Virus record (IMG/VR): IMGVR_UViG_3300042923_000601
Location: 1-64,000 of that record
DNA: 64,000 bases
Origin: a virus
Reading direction: 5' to 3' (one strand)
Every line of letters starts with the position of its first letter. Positions within the stretch are counted from its first letter, which is position 1. This document shows positions 8,412 through 17,626 of the stretch, one piece after another. The notes beneath the pieces were generated by a model. The model saw only the letters and a program-made list of their open reading frames with translations, had not been told where the DNA came from and searched no databases. A program made the translations under genes and the position numbers.

Positions 8412-8771
8412 TTATCCCATTATCATGGGTAATTCAGCTATCGCATAGGCGTCATGGTCGAACATGAGCCACTGGACGCCTGTTGCTTGAGCAAATCGGT
8501 ATACGCGCATTAGGTCTTCTGGTAAACCAATTGGATCAGGGACATCAGGGTCGTCCAGTACGAGTATGGTGAATCCATACTCTGACTTTGCATAGACAAT
8601 CAACCCGGATACCCCGTCTTCCACTTCTTGACGTAACCATTCATACGTGTCGTCCGATATGTGAATTGATGATATAACCATCATTCGCTGAATGACGTTT
8701 TCGTGATCAACCGTCACAATCGGTGTGGATATACGGTGTTCCTTATAAATCTTGATCACGGGTTTCATCAT
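8412..8771 (-). CDS. Hypothetical protein (119 aa)
   Basis: Begins MMKPVIKIYKEHR at ATG 8771 (second ATG at 8768), preceded by GGAAAGAG, and overlaps the end of the upstream gene by about 29 bases in another frame, suggesting coupled translation. The frame continues upstream to a TTG at 8807, which is a poor start. Alternating strands and acidic loops; no recognisable motif. Confidence 0.65.
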   Translation of the reverse strand: MMKPVIKIYKEHRISTPIVTVDHENVIQRMMVISSIHISDDTYEWLRQEVEDGVSGLIVYAKSEYGFTILVLDDPDVPDPIGLPEDLMRVYRFAQATGVQWLMFDHDAYAIAELPMIMG

Positions 8772-8928
8772 CTCTTTCCGACGCGTTAGGGAAATGGGTT
8801 TCCCCAAACTCGCTTAACGCGTCGAGGAATTCTGTCATCTGACCGGCTCTTTCCTCAGGTGTAGTGTTAGCTAACACCGTATTCCGCCGGTCAACAAGCT
8901 TCTGATACCGTTCTTCTGGTGTCGACAT
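8743..8928 (-). CDS. Small acidic protein (61 aa)
   Basis: MSTPEERYQKLVDRR start with AAGGAGGGG upstream. Mostly helical, rich in Glu/Asp/Arg, ends RDDETRDQDL. First gene of the run with the 119- and 77-aa genes. No family recognised. Confidence 0.65.
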   Translation of the reverse strand: MSTPEERYQKLVDRRNTVLANTTPEERAGQMTEFLDALSEFGETHFPNASERDDETRDQDL

Positions 8929-8945
8929 TGATTAACCCCTCCTTA

Positions 8946-9662
8946 TTAGCAGTTATCTTTAACCCATTGAATCACTTCTGGAAGTGGATTTTCAATCTCT
9001 CCTATTGCAGATGGGTTGGTTTGGACAATCATCATTTGGATTTCCAGGATGTTGCTCTCCAGTGCCTTCTCACCAGCGGGCGTTTGCGTAGCGAGATATC
9101 GCAATACTTCTAGGCATGGGTTTTGAATGTCTTCTAGATATTCCGATTCCTCACTGAGTAGCGACAGCTGTATATCATAATCCAAGTCCTTGATGGAGCC
9201 GACTATGCTCCACGCCGCGTTTTTAATTGCAAGCTGTTGCAATTCCTTAGATGGGTTTTTAACGTTTTCAATATCAGGTGGGCTTTTTTCAATTAGAACT
9301 CTTAAAACTTCAGGGGATGGATCAGGAACGTACGACAGAAGGGAGTTTTCATCCATGGATAACTCAATATATCGTATCTGTACTCGGTCGCTAGGATTTT
9401 TGATATACGCAAACACATGGTGTGGCCAACCCATTGTTCTTTCCATTGCTTCTATTAAGAAGTCATCGCTCAGATGCTCAAGCTTTTCAATGATATATCC
9501 CTCATACGGGTATTCACTGATCGATTTAAGGACAGCTTTGTGTTGAGCAGCCTCGGTTTGATTCTTAACCAATCGAAAATTCTCAACATTCTCGTCAATT
9601 ACCGCAAACTGTTCTTCTTCTGTAAGTATACCGTCACGTTTAATAATTTCAATAGCATTCAT
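8946..9662 (-). CDS. Helical repeat protein (238 aa), paralog of next gene
   Basis: About 35-residue units repeat, each with an acidic or NP turn followed by hydrophobic helices: IENVKNPSKELQQLAIK, LEDIQNPCLEVLRYLA, IGEIENPLPEVIQWV. This is the style of DUF4116-like helical repeats, usually binding platforms. ATG 9662 follows GGAGGTAA, and an AT-rich promoter box lies about 35 bases upstream. The last 80 residues closely resemble the neighbouring 150-aa protein. Confidence 0.75.
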   Translation of the reverse strand: MNAIEIIKRDGILTEEEQFAVIDENVENFRLVKNQTEAAQHKAVLKSISEYPYEGYIIEKLEHLSDDFLIEAMERTMGWPHHVFAYIKNPSDRVQIRYIELSMDENSLLSYVPDPSPEVLRVLIEKSPPDIENVKNPSKELQQLAIKNAAWSIVGSIKDLDYDIQLSLLSEESEYLEDIQNPCLEVLRYLATQTPAGEKALESNILEIQMMIVQTNPSAIGEIENPLPEVIQWVKDNC

Positions 9663-9695
9663 TATATTACCTCCAATTTAGTGAGTTTATTACAC

Positions 9696-9711
9696 AGATA
9701 TAATATGTAAT
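9696..9711 (-). promoter_or_regulatory. Phage promoter-like box
   Basis: Minus strand TTACATATTATATCTG upstream of the 238-aa gene. Confidence 0.45.
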
Positions 9712-9739
9712 TCATCATAGGGTTGACCTTTACATCAAA

Positions 9740-9768
9740 AAAAACAGAGCCATCGACGGGCCCTGTTT
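9740..9768 (-). terminator. Rho-independent terminator
   Basis: AAACAGGGCC / GGCTCTGTTT stem followed by a T run on minus. Confidence 0.75.
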
Positions 9769-9775
9769 TATGAGG

Positions 9776-10228
9776 TTAACAATTGCTGATAAGCCATTTG
9801 ATCACTTCCGGATGTGGATTTTCAAAGAGTCCGATCACTGCTGGGTCAGTCTGAACCGCGAGTAGCTGAATCTCAGGGGTCAAGTTATCCTGTGACGCAA
9901 TTAACATCGGGTCGATTTGAGCAAGATACATCTGCACCTCAGGGCACATATTTGTAATATACGGCAGGTGCTCAGGATGATTGGCAAGAATGTCTAACTG
10001 AATGTCCTTATGTAAATCCTTGATGCAATCAATTGCCGTAGGGTCAATCTTATACACCAGTTGCTGTAATTCCTTGGACGGATTCTTGATCTTCAAGATG
10101 TCAGATAAGCTGGTTCCAATACGACTGCGGACAACGTCTGGTGATGTATATTGTATGCATCCAGACACAATACGACCCCTCTTGTTTACAGGTATTCCGT
10201 TATGATCATTAACTTCAACTGCACTCAC
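9776..10228 (-). CDS. Helical repeat protein (150 aa)
   Basis: Same repeat as the 238-aa neighbour (ILKIKNPSKELQQLV, ENPHPEVIKWLISNC), with an N-terminus of its own. Starts at GTG 10228, nine bases after GGAGG. A tandem duplicate that has diverged; it has its own promoter box and terminator, so the copies are separately expressed. Function unknown. Confidence 0.75.
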   Translation of the reverse strand: MSAVEVNDHNGIPVNKRGRIVSGCIQYTSPDVVRSRIGTSLSDILKIKNPSKELQQLVYKIDPTAIDCIKDLHKDIQLDILANHPEHLPYITNMCPEVQMYLAQIDPMLIASQDNLTPEIQLLAVQTDPAVIGLFENPHPEVIKWLISNC

Positions 10229-10264
10229 CTTGGCATTCCTCCGTTATCGTTGGTTTATCTACCT

Positions 10265-10280
10265 ATCTGTAATATATACC
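10265..10280 (-). promoter_or_regulatory. Phage promoter-like box with leader remnant
   Basis: Minus strand GGTATATATTACAG, then a leader ending CGATAACGGAGG, related to the conserved leader end. Confidence 0.5.
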
Positions 10281-10304
10281 TGAAACTATGATCGACATAG
10301 AAAA

Positions 10305-10326
10305 GACAGAGCCCGAAGGCTCTGTC
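10305..10326 (-). terminator. Rho-independent terminator
   Basis: AGACAGAGCC with TTCGG loop and GGCTCTGTCT, then TTTTCT on minus. Confidence 0.8.
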
Positions 10327-10333
10327 TAATCGT

Positions 10334-10534
10334 TCATTTCTTCATACGATCTTTGAGATCGCGGCAGGTGAACTCGTCACAAGTATACACATCCATACCT
10401 TCGTTATAGTAGTTAGGACCAAGTACATCATTGATCAACTGGCTAAAATGCTTTCGAAGGTTGGCGTACTGCAATAACTGTATGCCAGTATCGGATGGTG
10501 GGCTGGGTTTGTAATTCCCGATTCGTATACCCAT
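10334..10534 (-). CDS. Small hypothetical protein (66 aa)
   Basis: MGIRIGNYKPSPPSD start preceded by TAGGAGGGATACC. Basic C-terminus CRDLKDRMKK and two cysteines (TCDEFTC). It lies 21 bases after the DNA polymerase stop and is probably co-transcribed with it. No family recognised. Confidence 0.7.
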   Translation of the reverse strand: MGIRIGNYKPSPPSDTGIQLLQYANLRKHFSQLINDVLGPNYYNEGMDVYTCDEFTCRDLKDRMKK

Positions 10535-10555
10535 TGGTATCCCTCCTAGGGTTAC

Positions 10556-13500
10556 CTACCCAATATTTACGATATTGGACAGGTAAGGATCAGATTTCTT
10601 ACGATACACTGGTCGTACACCGATCTCTTCAAGAATAGGTGTAACCAGTGACATGTTCTTATTGACCATAGTCTCTACATCCATAATCGCAAGTATCCAA
10701 TCGGGAACTTCTTCCTCAAGAGGAATGGCGATCTGGGTAATACCTGTACGGAGCTTAGGGTCTTTTAACAGCTCAACCATCCGTTCAAATTCTTCACGGT
10801 AGTCAAGGGCGATTGGGGCTAAATCCTTGGCCGACTTAATAGAAACCTTAACGGTATGAATACTATTCGGCATAGTGATATCATTATCTGGGTATAGTGC
10901 ATTCCAGACGTAGGTCGCCTTGAAGGAACCAGACTTCATTGGGTCGTCATAGGAGTCAATGGTATTCACCTTAGACTCTGTCAGAAAGTCCTTGTTACCA
11001 GACTTCACTTCACCTCTGATCTTATCCTCAAGCTTGAGCATCTTACGGAGTGCCTCCTGAATATCAACCTTATCGGTTACGATATGCTCAAAGAGGGTAT
11101 CTTCGATGTGCTTACGGACATATTTCGGCCCAAAGGACACCTTCTTAAAGTCAAAGCCTTTAATGTCGCGCTTTGGTGTTTTCATGTATTCACCTTCACG
11201 CAGGATGATTGAGTTAAGGTAACGTTTCTTGCCCGATGCCAGCAACAAGGCTGTCATGCCAAACTCGTTTTTCATCTGGTAGCTACCGAACGGATGCTTC
11301 TCAGCATTGGTATCGACTTTGAACTTGTCAAGTGCACGAGTGATCAACTCTGTCATGATGTAAGCCACTGTATTCATGGCTTTCAGTCTACGACCTTCAT
11401 CGATCTTATTTCCTTTCGATTTAGTATAGAGCACTGTATTATGAACCGGCTCCATGTACTGAGTGAAGATTTTCATCAGATCATGGATGGTGATGATATT
11501 ACTGTCGGTATCAATGACAACGACATTGTTACGACGGATATTAATCAGGCGGTCAACCCGTCCATAGTATGGATAGTTGTACTGGCAATATTCCAGAATA
11601 ATATTCGTCAATTTCTTAAGGTACTTCTCACCTTCCTGTGGTGGTTTATTTGGATTCAGGAAGAGAGGGGCATTGATGGAGAACTTGTTGATCATCTCAT
11701 GGATCAGTGGGTTCTCTTGGATAAATGCGTTCAGGTTGGACTTATAATATAAGCGATTAAGCGCCGTTTGAGGTACATGTTCCAGTAAAGCATCGAGGAT
11801 ACCTGCATCAAAGTTCTTGATCGCAGTACATTTACGCAGCAGGCGTTCACGCACATCCGACTTGGTTTTATTTGATGCCAGAATCTCACCGTCAATATAA
11901 GATACTTTCTCACTGATAATATTCTCACAATAGTGAAGAAGCTCATCCGTGTCATAGAACTGAATGGTGTCACTCAGGAAGTCCTCAAAGGTAGTCATGG
12001 CCAAAGAGATAAAGGTCTGACCCTTAGAGGTTGTAGACTGTGCGACATGGTACGAATAGAAGGTGGACGATCTCGTTCCTCCAACCCCGTACGCTGAGTT
12101 TACGTATGTCTTTACACGGTTCTGCTTCAGGTTGTACATCTTAGCATTTTCAGTATCACCGACTTTATCATACTCGATTTCGATCTTCTTCAGAACCTTA
12201 CGCTTCTTTAGGAGATTGTCAGTGATGATCAGACCCGGGCTAATTGGCCCTTCTTCGTGACGTTTGAAGAATGTACCAGATTCAGTCAGAATCGGACGCA
12301 CTTCAAGAATCCAGTCTACGATATCAAGCAGGGTCGTATTGTATTCGATATTCTCATAGCTATTAAACAGGATGCAGTCAGTGTTCTTCACATCACGCTT
12401 ATACACCCGTTTAAGGAAGGAATCGAAGTGCGACTCGCTCTCTGGGTGAATCATGCGCATAACTTTCTTCATCTTAAATGACCAGAGATCATAGAATCCA
12501 CCAAAGGATTTCTTCTTGGTAACGATCTTCGGTTCTTTGATATTCCGGTACAGAATGAACTCTTTGAGGTATTCATCTGTACGACGGAGTCCAAACCATT
12601 TAATACCCACCTTGATATAGTCACGAGTTTCGTAATCATCCACGAACTCACCACCACGAAGGTGAGGGTTAACGCTATACTCAAGCGGAGATACCCGGTC
12701 AAGGATAATCAGGCGACCATGCTGAGCAGAGTCAGACATGTTGTTCACCAGCTTAATTGATGGGTACATTGCCGTAGCATCAAGGTCAATAAGGTCAAGG
12801 AAGATGCGATTGCTCCGTTCAGTACCGAACAGCGTCGCACCCACATTGTTGATACCCGTAGGGTCACCAACAAGTGCACCTTTAAGAGTTTCTTCAAATC
12901 CACTTTCAGAGACCACATCCTCACCAGCATCTTCACCGAAGTCAAGGTAATTGGCATTGAGGTTGTTTCTCATGACTTGGCCGTTCTCAAAATGTCCAAC
13001 GTTCCACAAGTTCTTCAAGCTGACCGTTTGCCGGTTGGCTTTATCGACTTGAGTACCGGAGTCGTAACCTTTGAGGAATACGTCGTCGATATCTTCAACC
13101 TTGCGCTCAATCCCGACTTGAGACCACACGTCCACCATCGAGTAGAGAACAAAGTTTTCGTATTCTTCAAGTGCAGCGTTGATGACCGTTACACCTTTTC
13201 TGTCAAACTTACGTTTACCGAGCTTGAGTTCGATTGATGCAACGTTATCGAGGCCGTTAGAGCCAAAGTCTTGACCGCCTTTACGTCTGGCAGCATAATT
13301 CAACATTTGGTCTGTATACTTGGTGTAGGATAAGCAGTTAAAGGAGTCGCCACGGTTCTTAAAGTCACTGATAAACCGCTCGTCCACCTTATAGTACATT
13401 TCCGTTTTACCGAAGTCTGGGTGACAGAACAACGCTTTTGATGGGAGTCCCAACATCGTTGCTCTCTTGTCGATATATGGAATATCGTAGCTCATATTCC

Positions 13501-14353
13501 AGATACCGGTGAAGTCAGGCTTAAAGGCATGCTGAAGCTTAAAGATCGTCATGATCATCTCAGCTTCATCGTCATACATCATGACGTGGTAATCAGCCTT
13601 ACCGTACTTTTCATCAAATTCATCATGCAATCGCTCCATGAAGCGTGGTAGGTTACGTTCAAACTCCGCCTGCTGCTTATACCGTTTGTGATCACGGAGT
13701 AACAGGGTAAATACTTGCGGGAGTTTGACATTAGAACCCGGTGGAATATAGTCATAAATCAGCGTAACCGCTGAAATCGGGCATCTACCTGTCTCGTGAT
13801 CATACTTTGACCGACCGTAGATGTCGGTCTCGATATCGAGGTAGGACTTTGTCAGTGTGTACTTCTTAGGGTCGTAATGAAGTGCGGCTGTTGTGTACAC
13901 ATAGTCTTCGATGCCGCAGTCAGAGAAGTAGGCATGACGCCATTTGTGTACTTCTTTCCGACCATTCCACTTCCCAATCTCCTTAGCATAGTCAATCGTT
14001 TGCTTGACCTTCTTATCTTCTTCGGAGTATAGGTGATTGGAGAGTAATTTATATAGGTACCGTTCTCTCTCCTTATAGGTCACGGTATGTTTATCGAGCA
14101 GCTCGAACGGTACGGCCTCACGAGGCGTCTTCCAGTCGTGCATATGCTCTTCTTTTGTAACGTATATATCAGTCTGTGGGTTCTTGATGATTTGGAGCTT
14201 CTTTTCTCCAGTGTCGAAGTCTCGATAGACGATGAATAGTTCATCATCGGAATAGCTTCCGTCCGGCATTTTCTTTGACCGGCTGTACTGCACATTCAGG
14301 ATTAGGACATTTGCTCCTTTTTCTACCCCATGTAGTAGTGGTCTTGGGTACAT
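10556..14353 (-). CDS. Family B DNA polymerase (1265 aa)
   Basis: Replicative polymerase with proofreading. The exonuclease domain has YLDIETD at 171-177 and a later NMSYDIPYI segment. Polymerase motif A is DLDATAMYPS (about 525), motif B KTYVNSAYG (about 750) and motif C VVIDTDSN (about 945), all with catalytic aspartates present, so it should be active. It is longer than T4 gp43 (898), with extra sequence before the exonuclease domain and in the thumb; no intron or intein break is evident. ATG 14353 has GGGAGG nine bases upstream. It diverges from the plus-strand lysine-rich gene, sharing a roughly 120-base intergenic region. Confidence 0.97.
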   Translation of the reverse strand: MYPRPLLHGVEKGANVLILNVQYSRSKKMPDGSYSDDELFIVYRDFDTGEKKLQIIKNPQTDIYVTKEEHMHDWKTPREAVPFELLDKHTVTYKERERYLYKLLSNHLYSEEDKKVKQTIDYAKEIGKWNGRKEVHKWRHAYFSDCGIEDYVYTTAALHYDPKKYTLTKSYLDIETDIYGRSKYDHETGRCPISAVTLIYDYIPPGSNVKLPQVFTLLLRDHKRYKQQAEFERNLPRFMERLHDEFDEKYGKADYHVMMYDDEAEMIMTIFKLQHAFKPDFTGIWNMSYDIPYIDKRATMLGLPSKALFCHPDFGKTEMYYKVDERFISDFKNRGDSFNCLSYTKYTDQMLNYAARRKGGQDFGSNGLDNVASIELKLGKRKFDRKGVTVINAALEEYENFVLYSMVDVWSQVGIERKVEDIDDVFLKGYDSGTQVDKANRQTVSLKNLWNVGHFENGQVMRNNLNANYLDFGEDAGEDVVSESGFEETLKGALVGDPTGINNVGATLFGTERSNRIFLDLIDLDATAMYPSIKLVNNMSDSAQHGRLIILDRVSPLEYSVNPHLRGGEFVDDYETRDYIKVGIKWFGLRRTDEYLKEFILYRNIKEPKIVTKKKSFGGFYDLWSFKMKKVMRMIHPESESHFDSFLKRVYKRDVKNTDCILFNSYENIEYNTTLLDIVDWILEVRPILTESGTFFKRHEEGPISPGLIITDNLLKKRKVLKKIEIEYDKVGDTENAKMYNLKQNRVKTYVNSAYGVGGTRSSTFYSYHVAQSTTSKGQTFISLAMTTFEDFLSDTIQFYDTDELLHYCENIISEKVSYIDGEILASNKTKSDVRERLLRKCTAIKNFDAGILDALLEHVPQTALNRLYYKSNLNAFIQENPLIHEMINKFSINAPLFLNPNKPPQEGEKYLKKLTNIILEYCQYNYPYYGRVDRLINIRRNNVVVIDTDSNIITIHDLMKIFTQYMEPVHNTVLYTKSKGNKIDEGRRLKAMNTVAYIMTELITRALDKFKVDTNAEKHPFGSYQMKNEFGMTALLLASGKKRYLNSIILREGEYMKTPKRDIKGFDFKKVSFGPKYVRKHIEDTLFEHIVTDKVDIQEALRKMLKLEDKIRGEVKSGNKDFLTESKVNTIDSYDDPMKSGSFKATYVWNALYPDNDITMPNSIHTVKVSIKSAKDLAPIALDYREEFERMVELLKDPKLRTGITQIAIPLEEEVPDWILAIMDVETMVNKNMSLVTPILEEIGVRPVYRKKSDPYLSNIVNIG

Positions 14354-14416
14354 ACATCGAACCTCCCTAGATTTTGCTTCAATTTCGTGTTTAGCATTAG
14401 CTAATATTCTAATCCG

Positions 14417-14432
14417 GGTAATATATCAATCG
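14417..14432 (-). promoter_or_regulatory. Promoter-like box upstream of DNA polymerase
   Basis: Minus strand TTGATATATTACCCGG within the divergent intergenic region (14354-14474). I see no equally clear box for the plus-strand gene. Confidence 0.4.
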
Positions 14433-14474
14433 AAAAACAGAGCAATAAGACAATACTCTAAGGAGGAGTGCATC

Positions 14475-15767
14475 ATGGCACCAAGAAAGAAAACACTTGT
14501 CGCTACGAGTGAAGAGATCGAAGAAGCTGGCCTGAAAAAGGACTTCTTCTCTGATCGAAGAAATAGTGACGGTTATATCAAACTATCGTTTAATGAATAT
14601 GGAGCGCAGCGTATGGCTCAGGCGGCTGAGCGTCGTATCGAGCAGCGTCAAGCAGAAATCGATCAGCTCCGTTCCCAGCATAAGAAATTCGAGAAACTCG
14701 AAGACAAGCTGGAGACGAAGGCTAAGGAAGAGAATAAAAAAAAGAGTAAGAAGGATAAAAAGCGGGAGAAGAAAGAGAAGAAACGTCTCAAGAATCTTCC
14801 GGAATCGTCCCGTATTCTCTTTGCTGCTGTCGAGGAGTACACTGACAGACATCACAAATCCAAGAAAGACAGAAAGAAAGAGCGTGAGGAGTTTGAAGGT
14901 GTTTCGGAGAAGGTAAAACCAAACCGGGCTCCTAAAGAAAAGACTCCGGAGCAGGAAGAAGCCGAGCGTAAGCGTAAGGAAGCAAAGGATCAAATGGACT
15001 TCGAAATGAAGTTCGATGAACCGATCACGCTTCATCGGCAAACCATTATTGAAGTGGACAAGACGCTACAGGAGATCAGCATGATGCTGGAAGAAACCAA
15101 ACTTTCTCGTGCTCGTAACCGTAACGTTATGATTAAAGACTTGCTATCAGCCAAGGGCTCTCTCCTCGGGAACCGTATATCTAGTGCCAATGGTATTGCA
15201 AGTATTCAGAAAACCAAACTGGATGCTGCAGCCAAGAAAGCGGATGCTAGTAAGGGTGAGCAGAACGAGAAGAACCAAAATATCAACCTCTTGGCCAAAG
15301 CTTTCCCTCAGCTGGTCTCGGGTGGTCTTGCGTCGGCTAGTGTTAGTGCTGCTGGTGGAAAAGGCAAGGGTAAAGATAAAGATGATGTTAAGGATGACAA
15401 GGATAAGGACAAGGGGAAAGGCGGTAAGAAAAAAGAGAAGCGTCGCTCTCAGGAAGATGACGATGACTTCATGTCTACCGCAACCAAACTTATCAAATCC
15501 GGCGACTTTAAACTCACCCCGCACGAAGCTGCTATTGGTATCGAGGGTAAGTATAAGGTTGCAATCAAGAAAAGTTTCAGTACACAAGAATGGAAGTTCA
15601 TTGCAATCGACCATAATGGTAACGAGATTGCGAACTTCAAGGAAAAGCACCCGGGTGTCCTGCCTAAGCGGAAGGATCATGATATTCGGTTCGATGACGA
15701 TAAAGATATTGCACGTTGCCGCCGAACAGATCAGATGTTCCAGGTCATTCAGGTTCCGTACATGTAA
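14475..15767 (+). CDS. Lysine/glutamate-rich disordered protein (430 aa)
   Basis: ATG 14475 follows AAGGAGGAG. Residues 45-175 are almost entirely charged (KKKSKKDKKREKKEKKR and similar), with coiled-coil character. A second Lys/Asp tract (about 295-330) precedes a folded C-terminal domain (KYKVAIKKSFSTQEWKFIA...). Two basic disordered arms and a small domain suggest nucleic-acid or virion-interior binding, but no family is recognised. It is alone on the plus strand, transcribed away from the DNA polymerase, and ends in a strong terminator. Confidence 0.8.
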   Translation: MAPRKKTLVATSEEIEEAGLKKDFFSDRRNSDGYIKLSFNEYGAQRMAQAAERRIEQRQAEIDQLRSQHKKFEKLEDKLETKAKEENKKKSKKDKKREKKEKKRLKNLPESSRILFAAVEEYTDRHHKSKKDRKKEREEFEGVSEKVKPNRAPKEKTPEQEEAERKRKEAKDQMDFEMKFDEPITLHRQTIIEVDKTLQEISMMLEETKLSRARNRNVMIKDLLSAKGSLLGNRISSANGIASIQKTKLDAAAKKADASKGEQNEKNQNINLLAKAFPQLVSGGLASASVSAAGGKGKGKDKDDVKDDKDKDKGKGGKKKEKRRSQEDDDDFMSTATKLIKSGDFKLTPHEAAIGIEGKYKVAIKKSFSTQEWKFIAIDHNGNEIANFKEKHPGVLPKRKDHDIRFDDDKDIARCRRTDQMFQVIQVPYM

Positions 15768-15769
15768 AA

Positions 15770-15797
15770 AAAGAGAGGGGCGATGCCTCTCTCTTTT
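15770..15797. terminator. Bidirectional terminator
   Basis: AAAGAGAGG / CCTCTCTCTTT stem with T runs in both directions, between convergent genes. Confidence 0.8.
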
Positions 15798-16261
15798 CAC
15801 CCGAATCTTACAATACCCCGAGGTGTGCGAATACCATTAACCAGACTGGAATCACGTTTGAAGGTGAATACTTCATAGCCGGTTCTGGATAGGAATGTTC
15901 TATTCTTTTCATTATCTGTAAGCACCCAGTTCGCAGCCATACTAACGAACTCTGCAACAGGACCTTCTATAAAGAGCATATCATCACATTCTTGCGTGGT
16001 TACTTTGATATCGCCGCATTCTATGTAAAATAAGAGACGCTTTAAGTCATTAACTGAGAAGGTGAAACGATCTGGGTAGGCCGACTGCTTGAAATGTGCG
16101 ACAAGAGTTTCAAATACAGTAGGTACCCATGACTCAACAGCGTTACGGGTTTGGACGTACGTGTCTTTCCATTCAACCGTATGGGTAAAGACGTCCGAAC
16201 CGAATCGAACTGTGCATCCAAATGTAACGCCATAGTGATTGTGCATCATAATATCAAACAT
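15797..16261 (-). CDS. Hypothetical protein (154 aa) behind conserved leader
   Basis: ATG 16261 is eight bases after GGAGG of the conserved leader; an upstream in-frame extension to 16366 would read through the leader and is rejected. Begins MFDIMMHNHYGVTFG. Mixed alpha/beta, soluble, no motif recognised. One of the genes under the shared promoter-stem-leader module. Confidence 0.75.
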   Translation of the reverse strand: MFDIMMHNHYGVTFGCTVRFGSDVFTHTVEWKDTYVQTRNAVESWVPTVFETLVAHFKQSAYPDRFTFSVNDLKRLLFYIECGDIKVTTQECDDMLFIEGPVAEFVSMAANWVLTDNEKNRTFLSRTGYEVFTFKRDSSLVNGIRTPRGIVRFG

Positions 16262-16329
16262 GTCAACTACCTCCGATATAGTGGGAATATGAGTACGGTT
16301 ATGCTCATTCGTGATTATGATATATACCC
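16262..16329 (-). promoter_or_regulatory. Promoter, stem and conserved leader
   Basis: Minus strand: ATATATCATAATCACGAATG box, stem ATGAG...CTCAT, then CCCACTATATCGGAGGTA. Confidence 0.7.
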
Positions 16330-16356
16330 ACCGGACAGAAAAATTACGGTTAAAAG

Positions 16357-16379
16357 GAGAACCCATTTAAGGGTTCTCC
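16357..16379 (-). terminator. Rho-independent terminator
   Basis: GGAGAACCC / GGGTTCTCC with TTTT on minus, next to the MBL-fold gene end. Confidence 0.75.
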
Positions 16380-16384
16380 ATTGT

Positions 16385-17137
16385 TTAGTCAAAACCTTTG
16401 ACGGTTTTGAATCCAAGTTGTTTCACCGCGTCAGCATCCCAGGATTCATCAATATGCATACACCAAACCTTTGATCGAAGAGACTTCGGAATCAGCCGAG
16501 ATAACTCTTCCAATGGCAGGTGTACATAACCGTTATATGAGAACGACTGGGTGTCTTGATAGATGTAGTCCAACTCATCCGACCGCAACATTCGCAGGAT
16601 CACAGGCGGAATCGACCGGCTGTCCCCACTGTAATAAACCTTAGAGCCTTTAAAGAAGTCGATGAACTCGAAGAGGTATCCATAACATACTTTCAAGTCG
16701 TCATCATGCTCAGTACGAACCGGTGTTACGATGATCCGTCCCAGCTTCTCGCCAATGGTGACGATATTGCGATGACCGCCAAGGTCAAGTCGAACCAAAT
16801 TATACAACGTACTCTTGACACCCATGACATGGAATAAGTTGAGTACAGATTGGGTGTCAGGTGTGTATATGGTAACACCCGGACGGAACGCTCTATCTTT
16901 ATAATACATATTGAAAATCAGAGTGCCGAGACTTCCGACGTGATCGGGGTGAAAATGGGTAATGAATACGTGCACGTGACTTATACCCTGAAGTACATTA
17001 TACCGTTTCAGTCGATCATATGTAGTTTCACCACAATCGATCATGAATAGGTCCTTATCATCAGGGAATTTTAAGTACGCGCCGTTATTACCCAAGCGTG
17101 TGTTAAAAGCTGATCCAGTGCCAATAAATGATAACAT
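16385..17137 (-). CDS. MBL-fold metallo-hydrolase, RNase Z-like (250 aa)
   Basis: Metallo-beta-lactamase fold: the first strand FIGTGSAFNTRLGNNGAYL, an ID.GE strand, then the zinc motif THFHPDHVGSLG near residue 68, a later histidine near RTEHDDD, and YYSGDSR supplying the bridging aspartate. The opening GTGSA and overall order resemble RNase Z and related phosphodiesterases, which act on tRNA 3' ends or cyclic/oligonucleotides. A signalling-nucleotide hydrolase countering host defence is an alternative. ATG 17137 follows GGGAGGAA. Confidence 0.85.
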   Translation of the reverse strand: MLSFIGTGSAFNTRLGNNGAYLKFPDDKDLFMIDCGETTYDRLKRYNVLQGISHVHVFITHFHPDHVGSLGTLIFNMYYKDRAFRPGVTIYTPDTQSVLNLFHVMGVKSTLYNLVRLDLGGHRNIVTIGEKLGRIIVTPVRTEHDDDLKVCYGYLFEFIDFFKGSKVYYSGDSRSIPPVILRMLRSDELDYIYQDTQSFSYNGYVHLPLEELSRLIPKSLRSKVWCMHIDESWDADAVKQLGFKTVKGFD

Positions 17138-17192
17138 TGATAATTCCTCCCATACGAATTTATCTAATGTACGGGAAATAATTATAAAAAAA

Positions 17193-17217
17193 GAGAGGTT
17201 GCCGAAGCAACCCCTCA
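17193..17217 (-). terminator. Rho-independent terminator
   Basis: GAGGGGTTGC-TTCG-GCAACCTCTC followed by a long T run on minus. Confidence 0.85.
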
Positions 17218-17224
17218 CGTAATG

Positions 17225-17626
17225 CTAGTTTACACAGGCGCGGTTTTCATCCAGCCGTCTCTTAGCCTCACGCAGTAAAGTCATGAGTTCGTCATGACTA
17301 TCACCGACAGGGAAGATGTTTGAGTACGTACCGGGTTTACCAATCTCAGCCACATAACCATACACTGGATGTGGCGCAAACTTAAGAGAATTGTTATGGG
17401 CAAGGTGCATGGTTGTGGCATGTTTAGTTTCAACCAGACCCGTTAAAGAGGCGATCTGACCCTCACCCATAGAACCATCATAGCGCATATTTGAGTTTGA
17501 TGTTGATTCATAAATCGTTGCGATCATACCAACTAAATCACCCATATCATACAGTTCAATCGAAAGCTGCCATTTAGGATTTGGGCCGATATTCACTGAT
17601 CCGATGTACGTGTCTCCAACTGCCAT
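17225..17626 (-). CDS. Hypothetical protein (133 aa)
   Basis: Starts ATG 17626 directly after the stop of the preceding gene, with its AAGGAGGTG inside that gene's end, so translation is likely coupled. Beta-rich (YIGSVNIGPNPKWQLSIELYD) with a helical C-terminus. No family recognised. Confidence 0.75.
   Translation of the reverse strand: MAVGDTYIGSVNIGPNPKWQLSIELYDMGDLVGMIATIYESTSNSNMRYDGSMGEGQIASLTGLVETKHATTMHLAHNNSLKFAPHPVYGYVAEIGKPGTYSNIFPVGDSHDELMTLLREAKRRLDENRACVN

Noticed and set aside
8946-10228. Tandem repeat-protein genes as a CRISPR or DNA repeat array
   Set aside because: The similarity is at protein level between diverged paralogs. There is no regular DNA repeat with spacers.
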